Shown here: piece after piece, positions 1-7,789 of the stretch
Position numbering within the stretch: position 1 is the first letter of the stretch
Layout: every line of letters begins with the position of its first letter
NCBI GenBank assembly: GCA_000435675.1
Contig: FR895143.1
Location: 1-36,677, forward strand
DNA length: 36,677 nt
Direction: 5' to 3'
Source: Eggerthella sp. CAG:298
Lineage (GTDB): Bacteria > Actinomycetota > Coriobacteriia > Coriobacteriales > Eggerthellaceae
Translations under genes and position numbers: made by a program
The notes under the pieces: generated by a model
What the model saw: only the letters and a program-made list of their open reading frames with translations
Told to the model about the DNA's origin: nothing
Databases searched by the model: none

Positions 1-326
1 CGCTCAAACGGCTGAGCATGGTACCCATAGTGAATTGCGACATCTTCCGCTTCAACGGCAAGATCGATCCAGGCAAGATCCTTGCTCGGCTCAAGTTCGC
101 GACCTCGAGCGATGTACTGTTCGATCTCTTCGTTAGTGACGCGGAAGTCGTCAGGCGAAGAATAAGAGATAGAAACCGAAACATTTTGCAGATGCTTATG
201 TTCGGATGAAGCGGCAGGCTGGTGCAAGTGCTTCTGTGTTTCTTCTGCGGCTCCGTGGCTTTGATTTGCTTTAGCATCCCGTGTTGTGTTTTGTGCTGCG
301 AATGCAGGTGCTTCAAGCGTGGTCAT
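1..326 (-). CDS. N-terminal part of a leftward gene, possibly NrdD-related
   Basis: The reading frame is open on the minus strand from an ATG at 326 to the window edge (108 residues), and the gene continues outside the window. The start is well supported: GGAGGGGG lies 5 nt upstream of the ATG, and no other start fits as well. The first ~50 residues are Ala/Gln/His/Ser/Thr-rich and look disordered. From about residue 52 the sequence becomes ordered ('NVSVSISYSSPDDFRV', then 'TNEEIEQYIARGRELEP') and reaches 'HYGYHAQPFER' at the edge. That last motif reminds me of the 'PFERIRRITGYL' region near the C-terminus of anaerobic ribonucleoside-triphosphate reductases and of small orphan NRDD-type proteins. 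The NrdR-box-like sites upstream fit that idea. The function remains a weak inference; the gene itself is solid. Confidence 0.55.
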   Translation of the reverse strand, partial: MTTLEAPAFAAQNTTRDAKANQSHGAAEETQKHLHQPAASSEHKHLQNVSVSISYSSPDDFRVTNEEIEQYIARGRELEPSKDLAWIDLAVEAEDVAIHYGYHAQPFE

Positions 327-730
327 AATACCCCCTCCGTTATTCATAACCTTATTCGGTACTGCTGGTGCTCCTGTAATTGTTACTAACTTAGTATCAA
401 TTACCTTACCTCTCTCATGCTACTCCATGCGCAATTTGGTGTAAACCGAAAAAACCAATATTTTGTGGCGAAATCCAATTTGTAACCTGGGAAAACACAA
501 CATCTTGTATACAGCCGAACTGGGGTTATGGAGATTCTAAAACGACTTCCTTCCACCTTTAAACCCGAACCGTTCGTGATTTCGATGCGAAACCGCCCAT
601 TTTGCCCTAGCAAGTCGCGGCTGAAGATGGCACAATGAAAGTCCTTGAACGCCTCGATTTCTGTATTGCTCTCCGCGCGATCTTGTGGTGAAAAACCAGC
701 CTCCGCGCACACGATAGAAGGATGTTGCTC
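327..730. other. Divergent intergenic region between the leftward gene and dnaE
   Basis: About 400 bp without a convincing gene. The left part (327-510) holds the leftward gene's Shine-Dalgarno sequence and the two NrdR-box-like sites. In the right part (511-730) I find no strong sigma-A promoter, hairpin or small ORF. The dnaE ribosome binding site (AGAAGG, 716-721) lies at its right end. A leftward open frame over 401-853 overlaps the dnaE start, resembles nothing known, and is treated as chance. Confidence 0.6.
453..510 (-). promoter_or_regulatory. Tandem NrdR-box-like sites upstream of the leftward gene
   Basis: Two 16-bp sites resemble the NrdR consensus acaCWATATATWGtgt. One is 495-510 (ACACAACATCTTGTAT, about 13 of 16 matching). 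The other is 453-468 (read on the minus strand as CCACAAAATATTGGTT, about 12 of 16). Their starts are 42 bp apart, four helical turns, and NrdR boxes typically occur as pairs spaced by whole turns. They lie 127-184 bp upstream of the leftward gene's ATG. NrdR represses ribonucleotide reductase genes, so this supports, but does not prove, an nrd role for that gene. No sharp -35/-10 pair could be assigned. Confidence 0.42.
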
Positions 731-3700
731 ATGGCCTTTGTCCACCTTCATAACCATACGGAATACTCGCTGCTCGATGGTGCCACCAAGGTCTACGACA
801 TGGTAAAGCGCGCGGCTGACCTGGGTATGCCGGCGGTGGCTATTACGGACCATGGTGTTATGTCGGGTGTACCGGAGTTGGCGGACGCGTGCGACAAGGT
901 AAAGGCAGAAACGGGCACGTGGGTAAAACCCATTTTCGGCTGCGAGATCTATTTCACCACGGATTCTTCCTTAAAGAAGGAAGGCAAGCAGAAGCTCCAT
1001 CATATGATCCTGCTCGCGAAGAACAACACGGGCTATCACAACATCGTGAAGCTCGTGAGCGAATCGCATGTGGACAATTTCTACTATCGCCCGCGCACGA
1101 CCTTCGAGATGCTCGAGAAGTACTCCGAAGGCGTTATCGCTACGAGCGCCTGTATTGCGGGCATTATCCCGCGCTGTGTGGATGCGGGCAAGATCGACGA
1201 GGCCATCGAGTGGGCGAAGAAGCTCTCCGCGCTCTATGAGCCAGGCGATTTCTATATCGAACTGCAGGACCAGGGCATCACTTCCGATGCGGGCAAGACG
1301 CAACGCGAGCTCAACCAACAGCTTACGGAAATTGCGAACCACCTGGGGCTTAAGACCATCGCAACGAACGACTTCCACTATCTCGTGCAAGAGGATGCGC
1401 AAGCGCAGGACGTAATGCTGTGCATCGGCACCAACCAGACCATCAATCAGGAAAAGCGCTTCAAGTTCCCCAACGATCAGTTCTACATGAAGACCGAAGA
1501 GGAAATGCGCGCGGCGCTGAAAGATTTCCCCGAGGCTTGCGACAACACCATCGAAGTTGCTGAAAAGTGCAACGTGGAACTCGAGCGCGACCCCATTTTG
1601 CCGAAGTTCCCGCTGCCTGAAGGGGAAACCGAGGAATCATGGTTCCGCAAGCGCGTGCAGGAAGGTCTGGTCAAGCGCTACGGCGATCCTGTTCCCGAGC
1701 ATGTGCAGAAGCAGGCCGATTACGAGATGCAGGTCATCATCGATCAGGGCTTCCCCGCGTACTTCCTGATCGTGCAGGAATACATCGAATGGGCGCGTAG
1801 CCAGGGCATCGGCGTTGGCCCGGGCCGTGGCTCGGCGGCAGGTGCGATCGTGGCATACGCCATGGGCATCACCGACCTCGATCCGCTGCCTAACGGCCTC
1901 ATGTTCGAACGCTTCCTTTCTCCCGAGCGTGTGGAGATGCCCGATATCGACGTCGACTTCGAGCAGGGCAGACGTGAAGAGGTTATCAACCACATCAAGG
2001 ATGTGTACGGCGAAGACCACGTTTCGCAGGTGATCACCTTCGGCACGCTTCAGGCGAAGAATGCCGTGCGCGATGCTGCGCGCGTGCTCGACTATCCTTA
2101 CAGCACGGGCGACCGCATCTGCAAGATGATCGGCAACGAGCTTGGCATCACGATCGACCAAGCGCTCGAAACCAATCCCGATCTGGCAAAGGCCTACGAA
2201 GACGAGCCCGATGTGCACGCGGTGATCGATGCGGCGAAATCCATCGAAGGCCACGTGCGTGGCGAAGGTGTGCATGCCTGCGCGACCATCATTTGCCGCG
2301 ACCCCATGGCCGATCACGTGCCCATGAAGCGCGACACCAAGGGCGGCGGCATCATCACCCAATACGACGGCCACTACACGCCCGACTTGGGCCTTCTCAA
2401 GATGGACTTCCTCGGTCTTCGTACGCTCGACGTGCTTTCGATCGCTTGTCGCAACATCGAAGAGCGCTACGGCACGAAGATCGTTCCTGAAGAGATTCCT
2501 ACCAACGATGAAAAAGCCTTCGAGCTCATGCAATCGGGCAACATGGATGGCCTTTTCCAGGTGGAAGGCGCGCTCTATGTGAGCCTGTTCAAGCGCCTTC
2601 CTCCGAAGCAATTCTCGGATGTTGTCGCATCTATCGCGCTCAACCGCCCCGGTCCGCTCGAGTCAGGCATGGTCGAAGACTACATCAAGGCGGCGAAGAA
2701 CCCCGAAGCGGTTCACTATTACGATGACCGCCTACGCGGCATCCTGGAAGAGACCCATGGCACCATGGTCTACCAGGAGCAGATCATGCAGATCTCCATG
2801 GTCATGAGCGGTTTTTCGGCAGGCAAATCCGACAAGCTGCGTAAGGCGATGGGCAAGAAGAAGCTCGGCGTGATGCGTGGCCTTCAGGCCGACTGGGATT
2901 CAGGCGCGGTCGAGAATGGCTATTCGCTCGAAGTGGCCCAGCAGATCTGGCAAGACGCAGAGAAGTTCGCGAAGTATGCGTTCAATAAGTCGCATTCCGC
3001 GGCATACGCCATCTTGGTCATGCGCACGGCTTACCTGAAAGCGCACTATCCGAACGAATTCATGGCAGCGGTGCTTACCAGCTACATGGGCAGCAACGAC
3101 AAGCTCATCCGCTACATTGCCAGCGCGAACCACAACGGCACGCCCGTGCTTCCGCCCGATATCAACTCTTCGAGCTTGGAATTCACGCCAGTTGATGGCG
3201 GCATCCGCTTCGGTCTTGCTGGCGTGCGTGGCGTGGGTGAGAAGGTGGTGCAGGCCATCATCGCGGAGCGCGAGGCTAACGGTCCGTTCACTTCGCTTCA
3301 CGATTTCGTGAACCGCGTGGATTCTTCATGCTATAACCGCAAGACGCTCGAAGCGCTCATCAAGTCCGGTGCGTTCGATTCGACCGGCTACACGCGCAAG
3401 CAGCTCATGTATTTCGTGGATGAAACATCGCTGCTCGACGATGCAGCCAAGCGCCAGAAGGACAAATCCGCTGGTCAGGTGAGTATGTTCGACATGTTCG
3501 CGGACGATCCGGATGCGGGCTTCGTCGAGGACATCCCTGAGCCCGATGGGGTGGAATGGGATAAGCGCACGAAGCTTACCTTCGAAAAAGAGATCCTGAA
3601 GATGTATGTCTCCGATCATCCCTTGAGCCCGTACGAGAACTATCTTTCGCGCACGAACAAATACTCGATGACAGAGCTGAATGAGCGCGAAGAGAGCATC

Positions 3701-4198
3701 AAGAACATCAAATGTGCGGGCATGGTGTCCGACGTGAACGTGAAGCGCACGAAGCGCAACACCCTTATGGCCACCTTCAATCTGGAAGATCTGGCGGGCA
3801 GCATCGAGTGCATCTGCTTCGATTACGAGAAGGTCTCCGATGTACTCGAGGAAGATGCAGTGGTAACGGTGCGCGGCAAGTTCGAGGTAAGTGACCGCGC
3901 GAACCAGCTTATCGGCTACGAGATCGAAAAGCTTGAACTCACTGAAGAGCAGCAGAACGTGAAGCCAGTATGCATGGAGCTGCAGGTGCAATCCAACGAG
4001 CTGAATGCGCTTTCTTCTTCGCGTCTGCTGGATATTCTGAAGACCCACCCTGGCAACGATCCGATCGTGCTCTTCGTAGCGCAGACCGACGGCAGCCGCA
4101 TGCGTGCAGAATTGCCGCTCACCATCAATGCGCGCGATCATATGCTCAAGGCAGACTTGCACGATCTGTTCGGACGCGAGATCTGGAAAGCATCGTAG
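731..4198 (+). CDS. dnaE: DNA polymerase III subunit alpha
   Basis: Catalytic subunit of the replicative DNA polymerase, 1155 aa, normal for DnaE1. The N-terminal PHP domain (about residues 1-280) begins with 'FVHLHNHTEYSLLDG'. The polymerase palm shows 'GVGPGRGSAAGAIVAYA' and the catalytic 'MPDIDVDF' at residues 403-410, with the aspartates D405, D407 and D409. The tail includes a helix-hairpin-helix segment ('FTSLHDFVNRVDSSCYNRKT') and an OB-fold-like region around residue 1000. I chose the ATG at 731, not the one at 722. AGAAGG at 716-721 is 9 nt from 731 but abuts 722, and the protein then begins MAFVHLHNHT as in the family. truA follows after 47 nt and may be cotranscribed. Confidence 0.97.
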   Translation: MAFVHLHNHTEYSLLDGATKVYDMVKRAADLGMPAVAITDHGVMSGVPELADACDKVKAETGTWVKPIFGCEIYFTTDSSLKKEGKQKLHHMILLAKNNTGYHNIVKLVSESHVDNFYYRPRTTFEMLEKYSEGVIATSACIAGIIPRCVDAGKIDEAIEWAKKLSALYEPGDFYIELQDQGITSDAGKTQRELNQQLTEIANHLGLKTIATNDFHYLVQEDAQAQDVMLCIGTNQTINQEKRFKFPNDQFYMKTEEEMRAALKDFPEACDNTIEVAEKCNVELERDPILPKFPLPEGETEESWFRKRVQEGLVKRYGDPVPEHVQKQADYEMQVIIDQGFPAYFLIVQEYIEWARSQGIGVGPGRGSAAGAIVAYAMGITDLDPLPNGLMFERFLSPERVEMPDIDVDFEQGRREEVINHIKDVYGEDHVSQVITFGTLQAKNAVRDAARVLDYPYSTGDRICKMIGNELGITIDQALETNPDLAKAYEDEPDVHAVIDAAKSIEGHVRGEGVHACATIICRDPMADHVPMKRDTKGGGIITQYDGHYTPDLGLLKMDFLGLRTLDVLSIACRNIEERYGTKIVPEEIPTNDEKAFELMQSGNMDGLFQVEGALYVSLFKRLPPKQFSDVVASIALNRPGPLESGMVEDYIKAAKNPEAVHYYDDRLRGILEETHGTMVYQEQIMQISMVMSGFSAGKSDKLRKAMGKKKLGVMRGLQADWDSGAVENGYSLEVAQQIWQDAEKFAKYAFNKSHSAAYAILVMRTAYLKAHYPNEFMAAVLTSYMGSNDKLIRYIASANHNGTPVLPPDINSSSLEFTPVDGGIRFGLAGVRGVGEKVVQAIIAEREANGPFTSLHDFVNRVDSSCYNRKTLEALIKSGAFDSTGYTRKQLMYFVDETSLLDDAAKRQKDKSAGQVSMFDMFADDPDAGFVEDIPEPDGVEWDKRTKLTFEKEILKMYVSDHPLSPYENYLSRTNKYSMTELNEREESIKNIKCAGMVSDVNVKRTKRNTLMATFNLEDLAGSIECICFDYEKVSDVLEEDAVVTVRGKFEVSDRANQLIGYEIEKLELTEEQQNVKPVCMELQVQSNELNALSSSRLLDILKTHPGNDPIVLFVAQTDGSRMRAELPLTINARDHMLKADLHDLFGREIWKAS

Positions 4199-4245
4199 AG
4201 GCGCAGCATGACAGGCAGGCATAACCACAGAACGGGGCGGCGTTC

Positions 4246-5811
4246 ATGAGGGTCGCAGCGTGGTTTTCATACAATGGAGAGCCTTTTTCTGGCTTCGCGC
4301 GGCAGAATGGGCAGCTTACGGTTCAGGGGAATATCGAAGATGCCCTTGAGCTGCTGTTTCGTCGGCGCATCGATACCACGTGCGCTGGCAGAACCGATGC
4401 TGGTGTGCATGCGCTTTGCCAGGTGATCAGCTTCGATCTACTCCCTGATGAATGGTTTCGTCGCAAACCTGATTCGCTCCTGAAATCGCTCAACGCGCTT
4501 ACGCATGAAGAGATCTCGTTTCGCTCAGTGCGCCCTATGCCGGAGGATTTTTCGGCACGGTTTTCGGCCGTTATGCGCGAATACCGCTACTACATCTGTA
4601 CCGATGTGGCCGCGCCCCTGCTCATGGAGAAGTTCTGCTGGCATCTGGGCAAGCCGCTCGATGTCGAGGCGATGAAGCAGGCTTCTACGCATCTGCTGGG
4701 CGAGCATGATTTCAAGAGTTTCTGCATGGCAGTTTCGGCGAAGGATAAGCCTACGCATCGCTATGTTGCCGATATCTCGTTCAAGCAAGAGCAGATCTGG
4801 AATTCGAATTTCATCGTTATCACAGTCATCGGGAACGCTTTTTTGCATTCTATGGTGCGCACGATGGTGGGTACGCTCGTGTTGGTTGGTCGTGGGAAAC
4901 GCACGCCCGATTGGGTGGGCGAGGTGCTCGCAGCGCGCAACCGGCAGGCAGCGGGGCAGAACGCGCCCGCTGAAGGGCTTGTGCTCTGGCATGTGACCTA
5001 CGACGAGCAGCACTTCTACTACGATCCACGCCCGAGTGGGTTGCGCGGTGAACTTGCTTCTGATCAGCATCTTTCCGATGCGATCGAAGATATTCCGTCG
5101 GTGCTAACACCCGAAGAGCCTGCTCCTAAGGCAGTCGAAGAAGCTCCTAAGGTTAGCATGGAGAAGGACGAGAAGTCTTCGAAGAAAGCTAAGAAGCGTA
5201 CCAATGCAGCGGAATCATCACCTGCTGCGCGCTGGGCACGATGGCGCCAGGAAAAAGAGCAAGACCGCGAGATCGTGATCCCTCGTGGTCCGAATCTTGA
5301 TGAATCCACAACGGGTGAAATCCCCTTCGTTGCTGCACCCATCGAAGAAGAAACGCAGGGCACGCTCTTCGATTCAACGGTTGCTCCAGCGGATTCAGCA
5401 GCATCATCTTCAACGAACGGCTCTGTTTTGCCAGATGTCCTTGATGCTGATGCTCATGTTGCCTCGGGTGCCGCTCCTGCTGTTGAGGTTCCTCCCATAA
5501 CAGAGCGTAAGACGATCACAGTTCCCGAAGTAAAAGCGCAGCCAACTTCAGAACCGCTTCACTCATCATCACCTGCAGCAGCTGAATCTGCCCAGGGTTC
5601 GTCGCTCGTTGCGTCGAACGAACCACAATCTGCTCAACGTACTCCTTTCGATTTTTCGCAGGTATACGCAGGTGCACATGCCCCTCGACATGCGGCCTCA
5701 ACGAAAGCTGCTTCAGAGCTTTCCCAGGAACAGGGAACAGAACCACTGCCAGCAACAGTGCTCTCGTCGGCTGCTGCGCGCGCTCGTCGCCGTGCGCGTA
5801 ATCTACGTTAA
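4246..5811 (+). CDS. truA: tRNA pseudouridine synthase A with long C-terminal extension
   Basis: TruA isomerises U38-U40 of the tRNA anticodon arm to pseudouridine. The catalytic motif 'AGRTDAGVHA' is intact, with the nucleophile at Asp51. The family core runs to about residue 255 ('LVLWHVTYDEQHFYYDPRP') and includes the usual 'NAFLHSMVRTMVGTLV' segment. The protein is 521 aa, whereas TruA is usually 245-280 aa. The extra ~255 residues are Ala/Ser/Glu/Pro-rich and probably disordered. A Lys-rich patch occurs early in the tail (KSSKKAKKRT), Trp/Arg-rich 'ARWARWRQEKEQDRE' follows, and the tail ends in 'ARARRRARNLR'. No internal start would make the tail a separate gene. The start ATG directly precedes the conserved 'RVAAWFSYNG' strand. 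Confidence 0.94.
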   Translation: MRVAAWFSYNGEPFSGFARQNGQLTVQGNIEDALELLFRRRIDTTCAGRTDAGVHALCQVISFDLLPDEWFRRKPDSLLKSLNALTHEEISFRSVRPMPEDFSARFSAVMREYRYYICTDVAAPLLMEKFCWHLGKPLDVEAMKQASTHLLGEHDFKSFCMAVSAKDKPTHRYVADISFKQEQIWNSNFIVITVIGNAFLHSMVRTMVGTLVLVGRGKRTPDWVGEVLAARNRQAAGQNAPAEGLVLWHVTYDEQHFYYDPRPSGLRGELASDQHLSDAIEDIPSVLTPEEPAPKAVEEAPKVSMEKDEKSSKKAKKRTNAAESSPAARWARWRQEKEQDREIVIPRGPNLDESTTGEIPFVAAPIEEETQGTLFDSTVAPADSAASSSTNGSVLPDVLDADAHVASGAAPAVEVPPITERKTITVPEVKAQPTSEPLHSSSPAAAESAQGSSLVASNEPQSAQRTPFDFSQVYAGAHAPRHAASTKAASELSQEQGTEPLPATVLSSAAARARRRARNLR

Positions 5812-5893
5812 AGACTCCGGCAGCGTTCTGCAAAACCGCTCTTATACCCCCATACGCCCCACACCCCATTTCTGTGCAGATTTTGTGAGTCTT

Positions 5894-5970
5894 TTGCTAT
5901 TCTTCGTAGCAACATAAAGCAACAAATCTTGCAATGACGCGAACCGATCCAGTGCGAATCGAACTGGATC
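5894..5970 (+). promoter_or_regulatory. Two small hairpins in the leader of the symporter gene
   Basis: The 194-bp gap between truA and the symporter holds two inverted repeats. The first is TTGCTA (5894-5899) and TAGCAA (5907-5912) around a 7-nt loop. The second is GATCCAGT (5946-5953) and ACTGGATC (5963-5970) around 9 nt. Neither is followed by a T-run, so they do not look like intrinsic terminators; they could be operator half-sites or leader RNA stems. An open frame begins at 5934 in phase with the symporter, but it starts just before the second repeat and has no ribosome binding site. Confidence 0.3.
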
Positions 5971-6005
5971 AGCGAGCGAACGAATTGAACCTGAATGGGG
6001 GATCT

Positions 6006-7388
6006 ATGTCTCAACTTGCACATGCTGCTCGTGACACCTGGTCAAGCAAATGGGCATTCATCTTGGCTGCAGCCGCATCTGCGGTCGGCTTGGGCAATCT
6101 GTGGCGCTTCCCGTATCTGGCGGCGAAGTATGGCGGAGGTATGTTTCTGCTCACCTACTTGGTGCTCGTATTCACCTTTGGCCTGTCGCTTCTGCTTGTC
6201 GAGATCGCGCTCGGTCGTAAGACCCGCCAATCCACCATCGGCGCGTTCAAGCTGTTCGGTAAGAAGTATGCCTTCATTGGCATCCTGGCTTCGCTCGTTC
6301 CCTTCATTATCACGCCGTACTATTGCGTGATCGGTGGCTGGGTAGCGAAGTACGTCGGCGCTTATTTCTTCGATCCCGCAACCATGATCGGTGATGGTGG
6401 TACGTACTTCTCTAGCTTCATCACTAGTAGTTTTGAGTCGTATATCTGGCTCTTCATCTTCATGGCTATCGTATTCTTCGTTGTGTCGCGTGGCATCAAG
6501 GGCGGCATCGAGAAGGCTAACCTGATCATGATGCCGGCACTTATCATCATGACCGTCATCCTGGTCGTCTATACGCTCTGCCAGCCTGGCGCGCTCGATG
6601 GCGCTGCCTATTATCTGGTGCCCGATTTCTCTGCGTTCTCGATAGAGCTTGTGGTTGCGGCACTGGGGCAGATGTTCTTCTCGCTGTCCATCGCGATGGG
6701 TATTATGGTCACCTATGGTTCCTACATGAAGCAGCGCGATTCGCTCACTTCGAGCGCGATCCGTGTTGCGGGCTTCGATATTGGCGTTTCGTTCTTGGCA
6801 GGCCTCATGATCGTGCCGGCGGCGTTCGTTGCGCTGGGTTCGCCTGAGGCGGTTACCGAAAATTCCGGCCCGGGTCTCATGTTCATCGTGTTGCCGCAGA
6901 TGTTCGCATCGTTTGGCGATTTCGCACCCGTTATCGGCGTGCTGTTCTTCTTACTTGTTATCTTCGCAGCGCTCACTTCGGCGATCTCGCTCATGGAAAC
7001 CTGTGTTTCGATCATGCACGATGGTGCGAAATGTTCGCGCAAGAAGGCAACTGTGATCACGTTCGTGATCATCGGCGTTGCGGCAGTGTTCGTGAATCTG
7101 GGTTATAACGGTCTTTCATTTATCGAGCCGCTGGGCGCAGGCACTTCGCTGCTCGACTTCTTCGACTTCATCTCGAACACCATCATGATGCCGATCGTAG
7201 CGTTCCTGACCTGTATTTTCGTTGGTTGGTGCATCAAGCCGAAGATCATCGAGGAAGAGATCATGGCTTCATCGAAGTTCCGTTGGCGTGCAGCGTGGCG
7301 CATCATGATCAAGTACATCGCACCTATCTTGATCGCGATCGTGTTCATCTCGTTCCTCGCTCAATTCCTCGGCTTCATGACCATCTAG
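6006..7388 (+). CDS. Sodium:neurotransmitter symporter family (NSS/SNF) transporter
   Basis: Sodium-coupled amino-acid transporter of the LeuT/Tyt1 type in the cytoplasmic membrane, 460 aa, close to the 11-helix bacterial members. The first helix carries the NSS hallmark 'SAVGLGNLWRFPYLAAKYGG' (residues 25-44), with the unwound 'GLGN' stretch that contributes to sodium and substrate binding. Later segments, such as 'EKANLIMMPALIIMTVILVV' and 'LGQMFFSLSIAMGIMVTYGS', also match the family. The substrate cannot be read from sequence; aromatic or branched amino acids are typical. I chose the ATG at 6006 because GGGGGAT lies 4 nt upstream and the protein then starts just before the first helix. 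A frame extension to an ATG at 5934 lacks a ribosome binding site. A strong terminator follows. Confidence 0.92.
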   Translation: MSQLAHAARDTWSSKWAFILAAAASAVGLGNLWRFPYLAAKYGGGMFLLTYLVLVFTFGLSLLLVEIALGRKTRQSTIGAFKLFGKKYAFIGILASLVPFIITPYYCVIGGWVAKYVGAYFFDPATMIGDGGTYFSSFITSSFESYIWLFIFMAIVFFVVSRGIKGGIEKANLIMMPALIIMTVILVVYTLCQPGALDGAAYYLVPDFSAFSIELVVAALGQMFFSLSIAMGIMVTYGSYMKQRDSLTSSAIRVAGFDIGVSFLAGLMIVPAAFVALGSPEAVTENSGPGLMFIVLPQMFASFGDFAPVIGVLFFLLVIFAALTSAISLMETCVSIMHDGAKCSRKKATVITFVIIGVAAVFVNLGYNGLSFIEPLGAGTSLLDFFDFISNTIMMPIVAFLTCIFVGWCIKPKIIEEEIMASSKFRWRAAWRIMIKYIAPILIAIVFISFLAQFLGFMTI

Positions 7389-7506
7389 CCGAGCAAAAGG
7401 AGCTTCATGGCTTGCGCAGTGCCTCGTTGGTAATCCTTCACGAGACGAGCTTTACGATACGCCTTGCGACAAATACTTTATTGATTTGCGCAAACCTCAA
7501 ACCTCA

Positions 7507-7535
7507 AACGGCGACCTTCGGGTCGCCGTTCTTTT
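7507..7535 (+). terminator. Rho-independent terminator after the symporter gene
   Basis: A perfect 10-bp stem, AACGGCGACC (7507-7516) and GGTCGCCGTT (7521-7530), closes a TTCG tetraloop and is followed by CTTTT. It closes the upstream housekeeping block and separates it from the polysaccharide locus. A short direct repeat (AACCTCAAACCTCAAAC) lies immediately before the stem. Confidence 0.9.
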
Positions 7536-7613
7536 GGGGAAAAGCAAGCAGCTTGCTAATTATCAACCCTGACAATATGTCCGTTTATCTCGACATCAGT
7601 TAAGCTCGTTTTG

Positions 7614-7642
7614 TTGAAAAGCATTACCTGCTACTATATATT
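7614..7642 (+). promoter_or_regulatory. Probable promoter of the polysaccharide locus
   Basis: A sigma-A-like pair: -35 TTGAAA (7614-7619), a 17-bp spacer and -10 TATATT (7637-7642). It is the best promoter in the 250 bp between the terminator and the first polysaccharide gene, and it would drive the operon through the Wzz-like gene. The leader of about 140 nt contains a 26-codon ORF. No RfaH/JUMPstart-type element was seen. Confidence 0.5.
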
Positions 7643-7708
7643 TGTTGTGGTCTGCTATCGTTTCTGGCTCAGAATGATGCATGTTTTAATGAGGTAGGCA
7701 TTGTAAAA

Positions 7709-7789
7709 ATGACGAATGAGGAAAATATCTTATTTCAGCGTGATTTAAAGGCCAGAAGATGCGTGCAGTATGATAGGGAAACAGCATGA
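7709..7789 (+). CDS. Possible 26-codon leader ORF overlapping the Wzz-like gene
   Basis: This short frame begins at ATG 7709 (MTNEENILFQRDLKARRCVQ...) and ends with a TGA that shares bases with the next gene's ATG (ATGA, 7786-7789). That arrangement is typical of translational coupling. GAGGTAGG at 7691-7698 lies about 10 nt upstream and could serve as a ribosome binding site. The peptide is charged, has no signal sequence or membrane segment, and resembles nothing I know. It could be a real small protein, a coupling leader, or chance; the exact ATGA overlap is the main argument in its favour. Confidence 0.28.
   Translation: MTNEENILFQRDLKARRCVQYDRETA

Noticed and set aside
401..853. Leftward open frame of 150 codons across the dnaE start
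   Set aside because: It overlaps the start of dnaE, has no ribosome binding site and no recognisable protein features.
1637..2611. Leftward open frame of 324 codons inside dnaE
   Set aside because: It lies fully antisense to a conserved polymerase region; its length is explained by the codon bias of dnaE on the opposite strand.
3326..4228. Leftward open frame of 300 codons inside dnaE
   Set aside because: Antisense shadow of the dnaE C-terminus, His/Arg/Leu-rich, with no recognisable domain.
5934..6005. Longer N-terminus for the symporter from ATG 5934
   Set aside because: No ribosome binding site, an inverted repeat within it, and the added residues do not fit the family; ATG 6006 has GGGGGAT at 4 nt.
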